64,000 nucleotides of DNA from Corynebacterium tuberculostearicum (GTDB lineage: Bacteria > Actinomycetota > Actinomycetes > Mycobacteriales > Mycobacteriaceae), in assembly GCF_016127015.1 (NCBI RefSeq), contig NZ_CP065972.1:1674001-1738000 (forward strand), read 5' to 3'. Positions within the stretch are counted from its first letter, which is position 1. Each line of letters begins with the position of its first letter. Positions 36,595 through 46,215 of the stretch are shown piece by piece. The notes beneath the pieces are model-generated. The model had not been told where the DNA came from. It searched no databases and worked only from the letters and a program-made list of their open reading frames with translations. The position numbers were made by a program, and so were the translations under genes.

Positions 36595-37290
36595 ATGAGC
36601 GCTACCCCTCCCCTACTCGGCTCCGTGGTGGATCAACTCGGCGCGGATATAGTACGCGGAGACCTCGCGGAGGGCGAGCGGTTCCGGCTGGGGGACGTCG
36701 AAAAGCGCTTTGGCATCTCCCGCACCGTGGCCCGCGAGGCCATGCGCGCCTTGGAGCATCTCGGCATGGTGAGCTCTGGGCGCCGCGTGGGCCTCACGGT
36801 GCTACCGATGGAGAAGTGGGCGGTATATGACCCAGCGATCATTGGCTGGCGCTTAGACAACGATAAAACGCGCGGGCAGCAAGTGGCCCGGCTCAACGAG
36901 CTACGGCTTGGCATCGAACCGGTGGCCGCGCGTCTGGCTGCCGGCAATGCCACCGCCCAGCAGCGGGCGGAATTGCTGCGCCTCGCCGCGCGATTGGCCG
37001 AGCTGGAATCCACCCCGTCTCCGCGCGTGGGTGAAGAATTGGAAACCGATCTGCGCTTCCACACCCTCATCCTGCGGGCCTCCGGCAATGAAATGCTCGC
37101 CGCGCTCGCCCCCTCCCTAGTGGCGATGCTCAAGGGTAAGTCCGTCTTCGGCTCCCGCAAACGCGACCCCATCAGCGGCACCACACAGCTGCACATGGAA
37201 CTGGCCCGCGCCATTGATGCCGGGCTTGCCGACGCCGCCGAAGAAACCTCCCGCACCATTCTCGACCGCACTAGGGCCGAAAACGGCTAA
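36595..37290 (+). CDS. gntR1: GntR/FadR family regulator, probable GntR1
   Basis: A 231-residue FadR-subfamily regulator. The winged helix includes VEKRFGISRTVAREAMRALEHLGMV (about residues 33-57), and the C-terminal FCD domain carries ELRLGIEPVAARLAA and LRFHTLILRASGNEMLAAL. In C. glutamicum a GntR-type regulator of gluconate and sugar metabolism (GntR1, cg2783) sits at this place between nrdE and nrdF, so the name rests on synteny. The ATG at 36595 has AAAGGA 7 nt upstream. TATACT at 36548 is a likely -10. The C. glutamicum ferritin gene of this locus is absent here. Confidence 0.72.
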   Translation: MSATPPLLGSVVDQLGADIVRGDLAEGERFRLGDVEKRFGISRTVAREAMRALEHLGMVSSGRRVGLTVLPMEKWAVYDPAIIGWRLDNDKTRGQQVARLNELRLGIEPVAARLAAGNATAQQRAELLRLAARLAELESTPSPRVGEELETDLRFHTLILRASGNEMLAALAPSLVAMLKGKSVFGSRKRDPISGTTQLHMELARAIDAGLADAAEETSRTILDRTRAENG

Positions 37291-37292
37291 AC

Positions 37293-37331
37293 GCCTCGAT
37301 GCACGTCCTTCCCCGCGACGTGCATCGAGGC
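37293..37331. terminator. 15-bp perfect hairpin between gntR1 and nrdE
   Basis: GCCTCGATGCACGTC (37293-37307) and its exact complement (37317-37331) flank a 9-nt C-rich loop between two convergent genes. It lacks a U-tract on either side, so it may act as a bidirectional terminator or RNA 3'-end stabiliser. Confidence 0.65.
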
Positions 37332-37345
37332 ACCCTACCACCGGT

Positions 37346-39508
37346 TTAGAGCATGCAGGATACGCAGCCCTCGACCTCGGTGCCCTCCAGCGCCATCTGG
37401 CGCAGGCGGATGTAGTACAAGGTCTTAATGCCCTTGCGCCACGCATAAATCTGCGCGCGGTTGACCTCACGAGTGGTCGCGGTGTCCTTGAAGAAGAGCG
37501 TGAGCGATAGGCCCTGGTCCACATACTTCGTGGCTACGGCATAAGTATCGACGATCTTCTCGTAGCCGATCTCATAAGAGTCCTTGAAGTACTCCAGGTT
37601 GTCGTTATCCATGTGCGGTGCCGGGTAGTAGACGCGGCCGATCTTGCCCTCCTTGCGGATCTCAATCTTGGAGGCAATCGGGTGGATGGACGAGGTGGAG
37701 TTATTGATATAGGAAATTGAGCCCGTCGGCGGCACCGCCTGCAGGTTGCGGTTATACAGGCCGTACTTAGCCACGTCCTGCTTCAAGTCCTCCCAGTCCT
37801 GGGCGGACGGGGTGTGGATCGAAGAGGCGTCGAAAAGCTCCTGCACCTTCTTCGTCTTCGGCTTGAACTCTTCCGGATCGTAGCGGTCAAAGAATTCGCC
37901 CGAGGCATACTCGGACTGCGGGAACTCCGTGAAGTACTCGCCGCGCTCGCGGGCAATCTTATTGGAGGCGCGCAGCGCCGCATACAGCACGGCCGCAAAG
38001 TAGGCGTTGGTGAAGTCCAGGCCCTCTTCCGAGCCGTACTCGATATGCTCGCGGCCCAAGTAACCGTGCAGATTCATCTGGCCCAGGCCAATGGCGTGGG
38101 ACTCGTCATTACCACGGCGCACGGACGGCACGGAATCGATGGAGGTCTTATCCGCCACGGCGGTCAGGCCACGAATGGCGGTTTCCACCGTATTGGCGAA
38201 GTCCGGCGAATCCATGGTCATTGCGATATTCAGGGAACCCAAGTTGCAGGAAATATCGCTGCCCAGCTCCTCGTAGGTCAGGTCCGCGTTGAATTCGGAT
38301 GCGGAGTTGACCTGCAGGATTTCCGAGCACAGGTTGGACATGTTGATCCACGAGGTCTTCACCGGGTTCGCGCGGTTTACGGTGTCCTCGAACATGATGT
38401 ACGGGTAACCGGACTCGAACTGCAGCTCGGCCACGGTCTGGAAGAAGTGGCGGGCGTTGATCTTCTTCTTGCGGATGCGTGGGTCTTCCACCATCTCTTC
38501 GTAGTGCTCGGTGACGGAGATGTCACCGAAGGCCTTGCCATAGACGCGCTCGACGTCATACGGCGAGAAGAGGTACATATCATCATTGCGCTTAGCCAGC
38601 TCAAAGGTGATATCCGGCACGACGATGCCCAGCGAGAGGGTCTTAATGCGGATCTTTTCATCCGCGTTCTCGCGCTTGGTATCCAGGAAGTTCATGATGT
38701 CCGGGTGGTGCGCGTTGAGGTAGACCGCGCCGGCACCCTGGCGGGCACCGAGCTGATTGGCGTAGGAGAAGGAATCCTCCAGCAGCTTCATCACGGGGAT
38801 GACGCCGGAAGACTGGTTCTCAATGTGCTTAATTGGTGCACCGGACTCGCGGATATTAGACAGCAGGAGGGCCACGCCGCCGCCGCGCTTGGAAAGCTGC
38901 AGCGCGGAGTTGATGGAGCGGCCGATGGACTCCATGTTGTCCTCGATGCGCAGCAGGAAGCAGGAGACGAGCTCGCCGCGCTGGGCCTTGCCGGCGTTGA
39001 GGAAGGTCGGGGTAGCCGGCTGGAAGCGGCCGGTCATGATCTCGTCTACGAGGTGCTCGGCCAAGCCTGCGTCGCCGTCCGCCAAGAACAGGGCCGTCAT
39101 GGACACGCGGTCCTCAAAGCGCTCGAGGTAGCGGCGGCCATCAAAGGTCTTCAGCGTGTAGCTGGTGTAGTACTTATACGCACCCAGGAAGGACTTGAAG
39201 CGGAACTTATAGGAATAAGCGCGCTTGAACAGCTCCTTAATAAAGGAGAAATCATACTGCTCAATGACCTGCGGGTCGTAGTACTTGTTATTAATCAGGT
39301 AATCGATCTTTTCTTCCAGATCATGGAAGTAGACCGTGTTTTGATTAACGTGCTGCAGGAAGAATTGGTTAGCGGCCTCGCGGTCCTTTTCAAACTGAAT
39401 CTTGCCATTAGCATCGTAGAGATTCAGCATCGCGTTCAGAGCGTGGTAATCCAATTGCTCTTCTGGCTTTACTGGCTCGGCGACGGTCTTCCCCAATTGC
39501 GTACTCAC
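37346..39508 (-). CDS. nrdE: Class Ib ribonucleotide reductase subunit alpha
   Basis: Catalytic subunit reducing ribonucleoside diphosphates. The product is about 720 residues, lacking the ATP-cone of class Ia as expected. [19 protein letters not shown] holds the first active-site Cys. The catalytic NLCSEI (Asn, Cys, Glu) and CNLGSLN are present, and [19 protein letters not shown] follows. The tail EGCVSCML provides the CxxC that exchanges with NrdH. The GTG at 39508 is preferred; a TTG at 39517 is an alternative. Downstream of nrdI in the nrdHIE operon. Confidence 0.96.
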   Translation of the reverse strand: MSTQLGKTVAEPVKPEEQLDYHALNAMLNLYDANGKIQFEKDREAANQFFLQHVNQNTVYFHDLEEKIDYLINNKYYDPQVIEQYDFSFIKELFKRAYSYKFRFKSFLGAYKYYTSYTLKTFDGRRYLERFEDRVSMTALFLADGDAGLAEHLVDEIMTGRFQPATPTFLNAGKAQRGELVSCFLLRIEDNMESIGRSINSALQLSKRGGGVALLLSNIRESGAPIKHIENQSSGVIPVMKLLEDSFSYANQLGARQGAGAVYLNAHHPDIMNFLDTKRENADEKIRIKTLSLGIVVPDITFELAKRNDDMYLFSPYDVERVYGKAFGDISVTEHYEEMVEDPRIRKKKINARHFFQTVAELQFESGYPYIMFEDTVNRANPVKTSWINMSNLCSEILQVNSASEFNADLTYEELGSDISCNLGSLNIAMTMDSPDFANTVETAIRGLTAVADKTSIDSVPSVRRGNDESHAIGLGQMNLHGYLGREHIEYGSEEGLDFTNAYFAAVLYAALRASNKIARERGEYFTEFPQSEYASGEFFDRYDPEEFKPKTKKVQELFDASSIHTPSAQDWEDLKQDVAKYGLYNRNLQAVPPTGSISYINNSTSSIHPIASKIEIRKEGKIGRVYYPAPHMDNDNLEYFKDSYEIGYEKIVDTYAVATKYVDQGLSLTLFFKDTATTREVNRAQIYAWRKGIKTLYYIRLRQMALEGTEVEGCVSCML

Positions 39509-39562
39509 AGCTGACAAGGCCTTTCTTAAAAATCAGGATCTTTATTTAAGTCGTGGTAGGCG

Positions 39563-39994
39563 CTAGGCCGCAGCCTCGAGCCCAAGCTCGGCGGCGTTAG
39601 CCAATAAGCCTTCACGACAAATTTTTATATCGTCTTCGTTTCCCAGCAACTCGAAACGATACACATAGGGCACTTTACATTTGGCGCTGATGACGTCACC
39701 AGCCTTGCCAAAGTCGGCACCAAAATTGCTATTGCCACCCGCGATTACCGCGCGAATGAGGCTGCGGTTGTGCTCATCTTTGAGGAACTTAATAACCTGC
39801 TTTGGCACGGGCCGGGAGTTTTGGTGGCTGATGGAAGCGCCCCCGCCATAGGTGGGGCACACCAAGACATAAGGTTCGTTGACCTTGAGGAGCTCCTCCG
39901 TGCGGCGCAGCGGAATGCGCGCGCTGGGAAAGCCCAGTTTCTGCACGAACCGGTGCGTATTTTCCGTCGCGGAGGAAAAATACACGACCAACAT
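39563..39994 (-). CDS. nrdI: Ribonucleotide reductase stimulatory flavodoxin NrdI
   Basis: Flavodoxin-like protein that supplies superoxide or peroxide to assemble the Mn(III)2-tyrosyl cofactor of NrdF. The product is 143 residues. The FMN phosphate loop is [16 protein letters not shown] at the N-terminus. [14 protein letters not shown] and [13 protein letters not shown] are the other flavin loops. Normal length for the family. It lies between nrdH and nrdE, 22 bp after nrdH. Confidence 0.96.
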   Translation of the reverse strand: MLVVYFSSATENTHRFVQKLGFPSARIPLRRTEELLKVNEPYVLVCPTYGGGASISHQNSRPVPKQVIKFLKDEHNRSLIRAVIAGGNSNFGADFGKAGDVISAKCKVPYVYRFELLGNEDDIKICREGLLANAAELGLEAAA

Positions 39995-40016
39995 GGCTAC
40001 TGGCCTCCCCTACCTC

Positions 40017-40256
40017 TTAGGCGGATGCCGCTACGGAAGCCAAGCCCTTGATACGGTCAGGGCGGAAACCGGACCAGTGCTCGCCATTAGCCTCAACTAC
40101 CGGGGCCTGAACGTAGCCCAGTGCCATGACGTAGTCACGGGCTTCATCATCAACAGAAATATCGACCAAGTTGTAATCGAGACCGGCGCGGTCGAGGGCC
40201 TTCTTGGTGGCATTGCACTGGACGCATGCTGGCTTGGTGTAAACGGTGATAGACAT
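40017..40256 (-). CDS. nrdH: Glutaredoxin-like electron donor NrdH
   Basis: A 79-residue redoxin that reduces NrdEF, itself reduced by thioredoxin reductase. The active site CVQC is at residues 11-14 within VYTKPACVQCNATKKALD. The family's WSGFRPD tail motif is present. First gene of nrdHIE, with AAGGATCTAT before the ATG at 40256. The 5' leader contains a terminator-like hairpin, and two NrdR-like boxes stand upstream. Confidence 0.96.
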   Translation of the reverse strand: MSITVYTKPACVQCNATKKALDRAGLDYNLVDISVDDEARDYVMALGYVQAPVVEANGEHWSGFRPDRIKGLASVAASA

Positions 40257-40280
40257 ATAGATCCTTAAAGCTCCTGCATT

Positions 40281-40343
40281 GAAAAATTCGTCAGAGCGGG
40301 GAGCGTTTTCCCGCCTAAACGGGCGCTTCCTGCGCCGCTCTGA
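40281..40343 (-). terminator. Terminator-like hairpin in the nrdH leader
   Basis: TCAGAGCGG (40291-40299) pairs with CCGCTCTGA (40335-40343), with a smaller inner stem CCCG/CGGG. On the minus strand the stem is followed by GACGAATTTTTC. It lies between the NrdR-like boxes and the nrdH start, so it is inside the predicted leader. Confidence 0.55.
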
Positions 40344-40355
40344 GCAACATCAACG

Positions 40356-40371
40356 ACACTATACTTTGGGG
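40356..40371. promoter_or_regulatory. NrdR-like box, proximal
   Basis: ACACTATACTTTGGGG matches about 12 of 16 positions of the NrdR box acaCwAtATaTwgtgt. It lies 100 bp before the nrdH ATG. Confidence 0.6.
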
Positions 40372-40387
40372 GAAATACCCGCAACTA

Positions 40388-40403
40388 ACACAATATGTAG
40401 TAG
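40388..40403. promoter_or_regulatory. NrdR-like box, distal
   Basis: ACACAATATGTAGTAG matches about 13 of 16 positions. It starts exactly 32 bp from the proximal box, three helical turns, which is the usual phasing of paired NrdR boxes. The remaining bases up to the lipase stop (40404-40563) show no further feature. Confidence 0.68.
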
Positions 40404-40563
40404 TTACAGTCATGGTATTCCCAGGATGGCACACCCCTGGACCCCACATGTTGACCACACCTACGGACAGCCATGAAACTACACCAATGGGATTCCTGCA
40501 GGTTTACCTGGCGTTCACCATTTTGTGTGTCAAAGTTCACATTTAAGGGGCCGGCGGCCCACT

Positions 40564-41469
40564 CTAGGCCCCGCTTGCCGGCGCCCCCTCAGAGACGCAG
40601 GTCGACGGGTCCGGCCGCTCCCCCGGGGCGCGCTTCAGGCCAAAAATGACCTGACTCAACACCGTCTGGTTGGTCGGCAGCTTGTCGTGCCGAGGAGCCA
40701 CGCCGCAGACCTCGCCTAGGTCGAGGTTGACCACATCGGCGCCGTCGACAAGCGCCAGCTGCGAAGAACTATTCGGAGTCACCGTCGTATCCCCCGGCGA
40801 GTAAATGGAGGTATAAAGCACGCCTGGCGCGGTATCTGGCAGCGCATTGAGCCGTTTAATAAACTCCGACCCCACTACTTGCTGGATGCCGGCCGTACTA
40901 GCCAGGAAGGCGGCGAGGTGCGGTGCGAAGGTAATGATTTTAGATAGTGTCTCCCCCTGCCCGTTAAGCGTGGTGCCGTGGAAGTTGCCACCTAGCGCCA
41001 CCGCATGGGACACATGACCCGCCCCATCATGCATCTGTGTATACGTCTTGATGTGCATACCGCCCTGGGAATGGCCCACCAAGTTCACCTTGTCCGAGCC
41101 AGTGACCTCGCGGACATAGTCCACCTGATCCGCAATTTCCGCGGCCGAATCATCCAAGTCCGCGATGGCTTTGACGCTTGGAATCATATTCTGCAAGGTG
41201 ACATCATCGGCGCCGTAGTCAAAGGCCCACACGCACGCCCCCTGATCTTGCAAGAGGTGGACCAAATTTCCCCACACGGAAGCATTATTCGAGGTTCCAT
41301 GCAGCAGCACAACGGGCTCAGTGATGTCCCCTGAAGGCACACAGGCCGGGTCATTGATACCAAGGGACTCCGGCGCAGAGGATTCCCACTGTGGCTCTGC
41401 GGCATGCGCCACTGGGGCAGACAATCCGAGGGCTGCGGCGGTGAGCGCGGCAATGATTCGCTGGGACAT
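40564..41469 (-). CDS. Secreted triacylglycerol lipase/esterase
   Basis: A 301-residue exported alpha/beta hydrolase. The Sec signal peptide ends at ALGLSAPVAHA (residues about 1-23). The lid-side motif VVLLHGTSNNASVWGNL is near residue 52 and the nucleophile Ser in LVGHSQGGMHIK. Three cysteines outside the signal peptide suggest disulfide use after export. It resembles LipA/EstA-type lipases of corynebacteria, which in nasal and skin species release fatty acids from host triacylglycerols; that role is inferred. It stands alone, upstream of the nrd operon, with an AT-rich promoter region (41470-41577). Confidence 0.88.
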   Translation of the reverse strand: MSQRIIAALTAAALGLSAPVAHAAEPQWESSAPESLGINDPACVPSGDITEPVVLLHGTSNNASVWGNLVHLLQDQGACVWAFDYGADDVTLQNMIPSVKAIADLDDSAAEIADQVDYVREVTGSDKVNLVGHSQGGMHIKTYTQMHDGAGHVSHAVALGGNFHGTTLNGQGETLSKIITFAPHLAAFLASTAGIQQVVGSEFIKRLNALPDTAPGVLYTSIYSPGDTTVTPNSSSQLALVDGADVVNLDLGEVCGVAPRHDKLPTNQTVLSQVIFGLKRAPGERPDPSTCVSEGAPASGA

Positions 41470-41577
41470 TATTCTTCTTTCTCACGACATAAATAGACAA
41501 AATAACTATATTCATATATTTGCCTTTATGTTCACCGGAGCTGAAGAGAATGTATCCTTTGTGCCCGAACTCACGCA

Positions 41578-41620
41578 TGAAAAAATCCGCCCCACTCCGG
41601 GAGTCCGGAGGGAGCGGATG
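41578..41620 (-). terminator. Terminator of rpmJ
   Basis: On the minus strand ATCCGCTCCCTCCGG and CCGGAGTGGGGCGGAT form a stem with one bulge, followed by TTTTTTC. It lies 15 nt after the rpmJ stop. Confidence 0.85.
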
Positions 41621-41634
41621 GAATCGCGTCTCAA

Positions 41635-41757
41635 TTAGCCCTGACGAGCCTTGAAACGGGGATCCTTCTTGTTGATCACGAAGACCTTACCGTGGCGGCG
41701 AATAACCTGGGCGCCCGGCTTCTTCTTCAGCGACCGAAGGGACTTACGGACCTTCAT
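41635..41757 (-). CDS. rpmJ: Ribosomal protein L36, zinc-ligand-free paralogue
   Basis: A 40-residue ribosomal protein. It starts [21 protein letters not shown], continues [19 protein letters not shown] and has no cysteines. The standard L36 has a CCCH zinc site, so this is the C-minus form, which in other bacteria replaces the zinc form during zinc limitation. The ATG at 41757 has AAAGGAG 7 nt upstream. I looked for a Zur box in 41758-41877 and saw none. Too short for usual ORF thresholds but unmistakable. Confidence 0.95.
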   Translation of the reverse strand: MKVRKSLRSLKKKPGAQVIRRHGKVFVINKKDPRFKARQG

Positions 41758-41877
41758 CGGGCGCTCCTTTCGTTATGCGCAATCTACATGCGGTTGAATA
41801 AGTAAAGCACGGACTGGGAATCCCCAGCCATGACACGAGCAAAAATGTTACCTCACACGGCCGTCAATACCAAAACA

Positions 41878-43233
41878 CTAAGGCTTCACGGGTGCGGACT
41901 CGCGCTCGTAGCGCGACTTCATCTCCTCGCCTACCTCATCCAGGCTACGTCCCATAGTCTCTGGAACCAAAACCTTGGTGTAGCCGATGGCAATGAGACC
42001 AAAGACTCCGAAGACGATAAACGCCACCGGGCCGGTCAGCCACTCCACTAGCGGCAGGAAGTACTGCGCCACGGCCCAGTTGGTGGCCCATAGCGAGAGC
42101 CCCGCAATGCCCATGCCTAGGCCGCGCACCTGCAGCGGCACCAGCTCGGAAATGAGCAGCCAGGTGGTGGGTGACACTGCCGCCTGTTGGAAGGCGATAA
42201 ACAGCGCCATAAAGACCAACGAGACCATCGCCATGGCGGTGGAGTCCTGCGCGTGGGAATAGGCAAAGGAGAGGATAAACAGCGAGATCACGTTGCCGGT
42301 CAGGCCGATCAGCAACAATCGCTTTCGCCCAATGCGGTCCACGACCTTCAGCCCCACCCAACAGGCCAGCACGGATACCGTGCCGATAACGATGGAGGTA
42401 TAAACCGAGTTGGCCGTGGATATCCCCACCTGGTTCATCATGGTCGGCGCGAAGTACACGATGGCGTTGACGCCGGTAATCTGCTGCGTCAGCCCCATCA
42501 ACATGGCAAGCAACACCGTAATTTGCATCCAGCGATTGGCCTTCAGCGCCTTCCATTCGGATCCGCTGGATTTTCGCGCGGTCTCCTGCGAGGTCAGCTC
42601 CGAGATATCCATCCCGGCGCGCCCGGCAATCTCTTGGGCGCGGGACATGCGCCCGTTGGTTGCCAGCCATACCGGCGTCTCTGGCAGGAACGCCATTCCG
42701 AGCGCCAGCGCCAGGCCCGGCACGGCGGCCAGGCCCAGCATCCACTCCCAGCTACCGGTAGAGGCCAACGCGGAGTTGACCAGGTAGGCCATCAACTGAC
42801 CCACCACAATCGCGAGGGTATTGAGCGAGACCATGCGCCCGCGCACCTTGGCGGGCACGATCTCCGCGATATACATGGGAGACACGATGGACACTGCACC
42901 CACGGCAAAGCCCAAAAAGGTGCGCGCGGTGGCCAGCATCCCCACCGAGCCGGAAAGCGCACACCAGATGGAACCCAGCACGAAAATAACGCCTCCCGCA
43001 ATCAGCGTGAAGCGACGCCCATACCTATCGGCGATGCGACCGGCCGTCAGCGCACCTACTGCAGCACCCACGAGCAGCATCGAGGTCACCCAACCCTCTT
43101 GGTGCGCGCTCATGTCGAATGCGGGGCTAATAAAAAGCAAGGCACCGGACATCACTCCGGTGTCGTATCCAAATAGCAGCCCGCCCAGGGCCGCTATGCC
43201 AGCTACTACCTTGACATAAACTTCCTTATTCAC
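41878..43233 (-). CDS. MFS sugar porter family transporter
   Basis: Proton-linked sugar symporter, 451 residues, 12 membrane segments. [15 protein letters not shown] opens the first segment. [11 protein letters not shown] and the second-half copy [24 protein letters not shown] and [16 protein letters not shown] are sugar-porter signatures. The GTG at 43233 lies 6 nt after CAATAT, part of a palindrome shared with nadE, so the mRNA may be leaderless. The frame stays open to 43707 only as antisense of nadE. Substrate could be myo-inositol, a pentose or glucose; not decidable. Confidence 0.92.
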   Translation of the reverse strand: MNKEVYVKVVAGIAALGGLLFGYDTGVMSGALLFISPAFDMSAHQEGWVTSMLLVGAAVGALTAGRIADRYGRRFTLIAGGVIFVLGSIWCALSGSVGMLATARTFLGFAVGAVSIVSPMYIAEIVPAKVRGRMVSLNTLAIVVGQLMAYLVNSALASTGSWEWMLGLAAVPGLALALGMAFLPETPVWLATNGRMSRAQEIAGRAGMDISELTSQETARKSSGSEWKALKANRWMQITVLLAMLMGLTQQITGVNAIVYFAPTMMNQVGISTANSVYTSIVIGTVSVLACWVGLKVVDRIGRKRLLLIGLTGNVISLFILSFAYSHAQDSTAMAMVSLVFMALFIAFQQAAVSPTTWLLISELVPLQVRGLGMGIAGLSLWATNWAVAQYFLPLVEWLTGPVAFIVFGVFGLIAIGYTKVLVPETMGRSLDEVGEEMKSRYERESAPVKP

Positions 43234-43235
43234 AG

Positions 43236-43247
43236 CACAATATTGTG
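43236..43247. promoter_or_regulatory. Palindromic shared promoter element, sugar porter / nadE
   Basis: CACAATATTGTG is a perfect 12-bp palindrome. It contains CAATAT on both strands, placed 6 nt before the sugar porter GTG on one strand and 17 nt before the nadE ATG on the other. Confidence 0.5.
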
Positions 43248-43260
43248 TCAGGCAGCTACC

Positions 43261-44082
43261 ATGAACGTCATGTCGAATGATGCCGAAAAACTGCAGCAAA
43301 CCATCATAAAAGCCCTGGGTGTGCGTCCCTTTATCGATCCAGAAGCCGAAGTGCAGCGCCGGGTGGATTTCTTGGTTGATTACCTGCGCACCACTGGCGC
43401 TAAAGGCTACGTGCTGGGTATCTCCGGCGGCCAAGATTCCACCTTGGCGGGAAAGCTTGCGCAGCTGGCGGTGGAGCGCGTCGACGGCGCGGAGTTTTGG
43501 GCCGTGCGCCTGCCCCACGGCGTGCAGGCCGATGAGGACGATGCCCAGATTGCTCTGGATTTCATCCAGCCCGATCACCGCGCCACCGTCGATATCAAGC
43601 CGGCCACCCTGGCCCTCGACGAACAGGTGGCGGATGCGCTGCAGCTTGCCGACGTCACCGATTTCAACCGCGGCAATACCAAAGCCCGCCTGCGCATGAC
43701 CGCCCAATACGCCATCGCCGGTGAGGTCGGCGCGCTAGTCATCGGTACCGACCACGCGGCGGAAAACGTCACCGCCTTCTTTACCAAGTGGGGCGATGGC
43801 GCGGCGGATCTCCTCCCCCTGGCCGGCCTCAATAAGCGCCAAGGCGCCGCCCTCCTAGAGCACCTCGGCGCCCCGCGCTCTACCTGGGAAAAGGTCCCCA
43901 CCGCGGACTTGGAGGACGATAAGCCCCAGCTTCCCGACGAAGAAGCCCTCGGTGTCACCTACGCCCACATCGATGACTACCTGGAGGGCAAGGCGGTTCC
44001 CGACGCCGCCCGCGAACGCATCGAAACCTTATGGCACCGCGGCGCCCACAAGCGCATCATGCCGCAGGGACCGAACCTTTAG
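43261..44082 (+). CDS. nadE: NH3-dependent NAD+ synthetase
   Basis: Amidates deamido-NAD to NAD, the final NAD step; cytoplasmic homodimer. The product is 273 residues, the short ammonia-dependent form without a glutaminase domain. The PP-loop [14 protein letters not shown] is near residue 48. [36 protein letters not shown] and [12 protein letters not shown] follow. The ATG at 43261 is preferred; a second ATG at 43270 is possible. Neighbourhood with rpmJ and nrd genes is as in C. glutamicum. Convergent with the kinase gene, with 4 bp overlap. Confidence 0.95.
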   Translation: MNVMSNDAEKLQQTIIKALGVRPFIDPEAEVQRRVDFLVDYLRTTGAKGYVLGISGGQDSTLAGKLAQLAVERVDGAEFWAVRLPHGVQADEDDAQIALDFIQPDHRATVDIKPATLALDEQVADALQLADVTDFNRGNTKARLRMTAQYAIAGEVGALVIGTDHAAENVTAFFTKWGDGAADLLPLAGLNKRQGAALLEHLGAPRSTWEKVPTADLEDDKPQLPDEEALGVTYAHIDDYLEGKAVPDAARERIETLWHRGAHKRIMPQGPNL

Positions 44083-44804
44083 GCCAGCGCCTCCAAGGTC
44101 GCGGCCGCCGCGCGCTCCAGCGGCCGGTTATAGCTGGCGCCGTGCGTCAGCGCATGCACCGCCAACGGATGCAGCTGGTGCATGGGAATCCACTTTTCGA
44201 TGTCCTTCGGCGCACCATAGCCCCGGAAAATCTCCTCAAGGTACGGTGCCCCGAAAAGTGCCAACATCCCCAAATCCGTATGCGGGTGCCCACCATGGGC
44301 GGCGGGGTCAATCATGATGCCGCCATCCGCGCCAAATAGCAGGTTTCCCGCCCATAGATCGCCGTGGATGCGCGCCGGTGCCACATCCCAACTGCGCGCG
44401 GCGATGGCATCGCAGGCACGCCTTACCAAGTCCAACTGCGCCGCACTAATCCCTGCCAGTTCCGCGAAGGGCAGCACTCGCTGTTCAACATAGAACTCGC
44501 CCCAATTATCCGTCGGGATGCAGTCTTGCTCGATACTGCCGATGAAGTTCTTGCCTTTCCACTCGGTAGGAGGCGTGCCAAAGGCTTCGGCTCCCGCACG
44601 GTGCATGCGCGCCAGCTCTGCACCAAACTTGCGGGCCACCTCCGGCGTAGGCATGACCTCGTCCACGCGCTCGGTAACGATTTCTAGCCCGTCGGCACTC
44701 ACGACGTTGACCACCGCGTCGGTGGCCTCCCCGAGCCACCGCAATCCAGCCGCCTCGGCACCTGCTTGATCCGTGTCGCGTACTCGCTTTGAAAAAGTCT
44801 GCAT
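44079..44804 (-). CDS. Fructosamine kinase family protein
   Basis: A 241-residue small-molecule kinase of the fructosamine-3-kinase (APH-like) fold; cytoplasmic. [23 protein letters not shown], the catalytic [12 protein letters not shown] (Asp in HGD) and the DFG-equivalent [18 protein letters not shown] are the family motifs. The N-terminal lobe is shorter than in the usual about 290-residue bacterial enzymes. It would phosphorylate ketosamines or ribulosamines on glycated amines for repair. Substrate unproven. Confidence 0.88.
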   Translation of the reverse strand: MQTFSKRVRDTDQAGAEAAGLRWLGEATDAVVNVVSADGLEIVTERVDEVMPTPEVARKFGAELARMHRAGAEAFGTPPTEWKGKNFIGSIEQDCIPTDNWGEFYVEQRVLPFAELAGISAAQLDLVRRACDAIAARSWDVAPARIHGDLWAGNLLFGADGGIMIDPAAHGGHPHTDLGMLALFGAPYLEEIFRGYGAPKDIEKWIPMHQLHPLAVHALTHGASYNRPLERAAAATLEALA

Positions 44805-44834
44805 GCCGCCCAGCCTAATCGGGCAAGGAAAATT

Positions 44835-45209
44835 TTAAAGCGCCGCGGGGTCCTGCGTGGGCAGGGCCATCATAAAGAGCAACGCGATTCCACCGAACAC
44901 GGGAATGAGCCCAATCAGGCATAACAGGCCCGTCCGCCCGGAATCGTGCAGCCGCCGGCACATCAAGGAAACGACTGGGATCACAAGTACCGCCTCTGCA
45001 ATAGTCTCAATATCCACGCCAAAGTGCCGATCGATTATGCCGATTGCTACAGAACTCAGCAGGAGGAAACCAAAGACCCACCAAAACTCACTCATGGACG
45101 CCCGGCCACGGAAGTTGAAGTACTTTACAAAGAACCTGCCTAGCGCCTGTACAGGCGACGCCCCATAGAGCGCTTCGCGTGTAAAGAACCCCATGGAATC
45201 ATCAGCCAT
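44835..45209 (-). CDS. DUF805 domain membrane protein
   Basis: A 124-residue membrane protein with about three to four hydrophobic segments. The DUF805 signature is FFVKYFNFRGRASMSEFWWV followed by VSLMCRRLHDSGRTGLLCLIGLIP. Function unknown. The ATG at 45209 is preferred; the open frame reaches 45290 but the extra N-terminal residues lie in the divergent gene's 5' region. An ATG at 45194 is also possible. Divergent from the flavoprotein gene with about 80 bp between starts. Confidence 0.85.
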   Translation of the reverse strand: MADDSMGFFTREALYGASPVQALGRFFVKYFNFRGRASMSEFWWVFGFLLLSSVAIGIIDRHFGVDIETIAEAVLVIPVVSLMCRRLHDSGRTGLLCLIGLIPVFGGIALLFMMALPTQDPAAL

Positions 45210-45289
45210 TCTGCGCGCGAGCCCCTTCGATGTTGACTGCATATACTCGGCTGCGCACCATGCTACCCACTTCCCATAAAGGAGGAGCA

Positions 45290-46198
45290 ATGTACTCGGA
45301 CGTCATCATCATCGGCGGCGGCTTTGCCGGCACCGCAGCCGCCATCACCTTGGCCCGCGCTAACCGCAATATTCAATTAATCGATTCCGGGGCTCCCCGC
45401 AATCGCTTCAGTGAACATGCCCACGGCATCCTTGGCCTCGACGGCGCGGCTCCCGCCGACCTGCTTCAGCGCGGCCACGCGGAGGTCAAGAAATTCGGCG
45501 GAACCATTACCCAGGGCTCGGTGGAGAAACTCACCCGCACTTCCGAGCACGGACCTTGGCAGGTAAAGCTTGGCAGCGGCGAGGTTCTCGCGTCCCGCCA
45601 CGTTCTCGTCGCGACGGGGCTCACGGACAAACTCCCTGCCGTCCCCGGCCTCAGCGACTTGTGGGGCACCAGGGTCTTTCACTGCCCGTACTGCCACGGC
45701 TACGAAGTCACCGGAAAGAAGGTTGCGCTCATCGGCGGCGCGAACCCGCCTTTTACCATCCGCATCAGCAAACTGCTGTCCAAGTGGACGAGCACACTGA
45801 CCTTTTACCCCAACGGCCTTGAGCTAACCGATCTTGATCGCACTCAACTCGCCGGATTGGGCGTAGAGGTAAACGATGCGCAAGTGACACAAGTCCGGCC
45901 AGAGGAGGCGTCGTCGACCGGCGTTGTAGTGCAAAGCTCCACTGGAGAAGACACCTATGAAGCATGCTTTACCGGGCCCGATTTTCTACCCAATGACGCA
46001 CTGTTGCGGGATGCCGGCTGCGAATCAACATATGGCTGGGTCAGCGTAGAGCGTGGCCAGACCTCGGTACCGCGCCTGTGGGCGGCCGGCAATGTGGTCA
46101 GCTCCCCAGACCAGGTCTCGCAAGCGATGGGCAGCGGCGCGGCCGTCGGCATCGCCATCGATCAGCGCATGCTCGATGAAGATCTAGCGGAGCTCTAG
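45290..46198 (+). CDS. Thioredoxin reductase-like FAD/NAD(P) oxidoreductase
   Basis: A 302-residue flavoprotein of the thioredoxin-reductase fold. The FAD loop VIIIGGGFAGTAAAITLARAN opens the protein, VLVATGLTDKLPAVPG closes the FAD domain, and the redox motif is FHCPYCHGYE (CPYC where TrxB has CATC). The NADPH loop VALIGGANPP lacks the full GxGxxA pattern, and the tail has LWAAGNVVSSPDQVSQAMGSG. The ATG at 45290 has AAAGGAGG 4 nt upstream. It is more likely a TrxR-like oxidoreductase of unknown partner than the housekeeping TrxB. Confidence 0.88.
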   Translation: MYSDVIIIGGGFAGTAAAITLARANRNIQLIDSGAPRNRFSEHAHGILGLDGAAPADLLQRGHAEVKKFGGTITQGSVEKLTRTSEHGPWQVKLGSGEVLASRHVLVATGLTDKLPAVPGLSDLWGTRVFHCPYCHGYEVTGKKVALIGGANPPFTIRISKLLSKWTSTLTFYPNGLELTDLDRTQLAGLGVEVNDAQVTQVRPEEASSTGVVVQSSTGEDTYEACFTGPDFLPNDALLRDAGCESTYGWVSVERGQTSVPRLWAAGNVVSSPDQVSQAMGSGAAVGIAIDQRMLDEDLAEL

Positions 46199-46215
46199 CC
46201 CACCGCAACAAAGAA

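Noticed and set aside
37814..39514. Long plus-strand open frame opposite nrdE
   Set aside because: Antisense shadow of a clearly real gene; no ribosome-binding site or recognisable domain.
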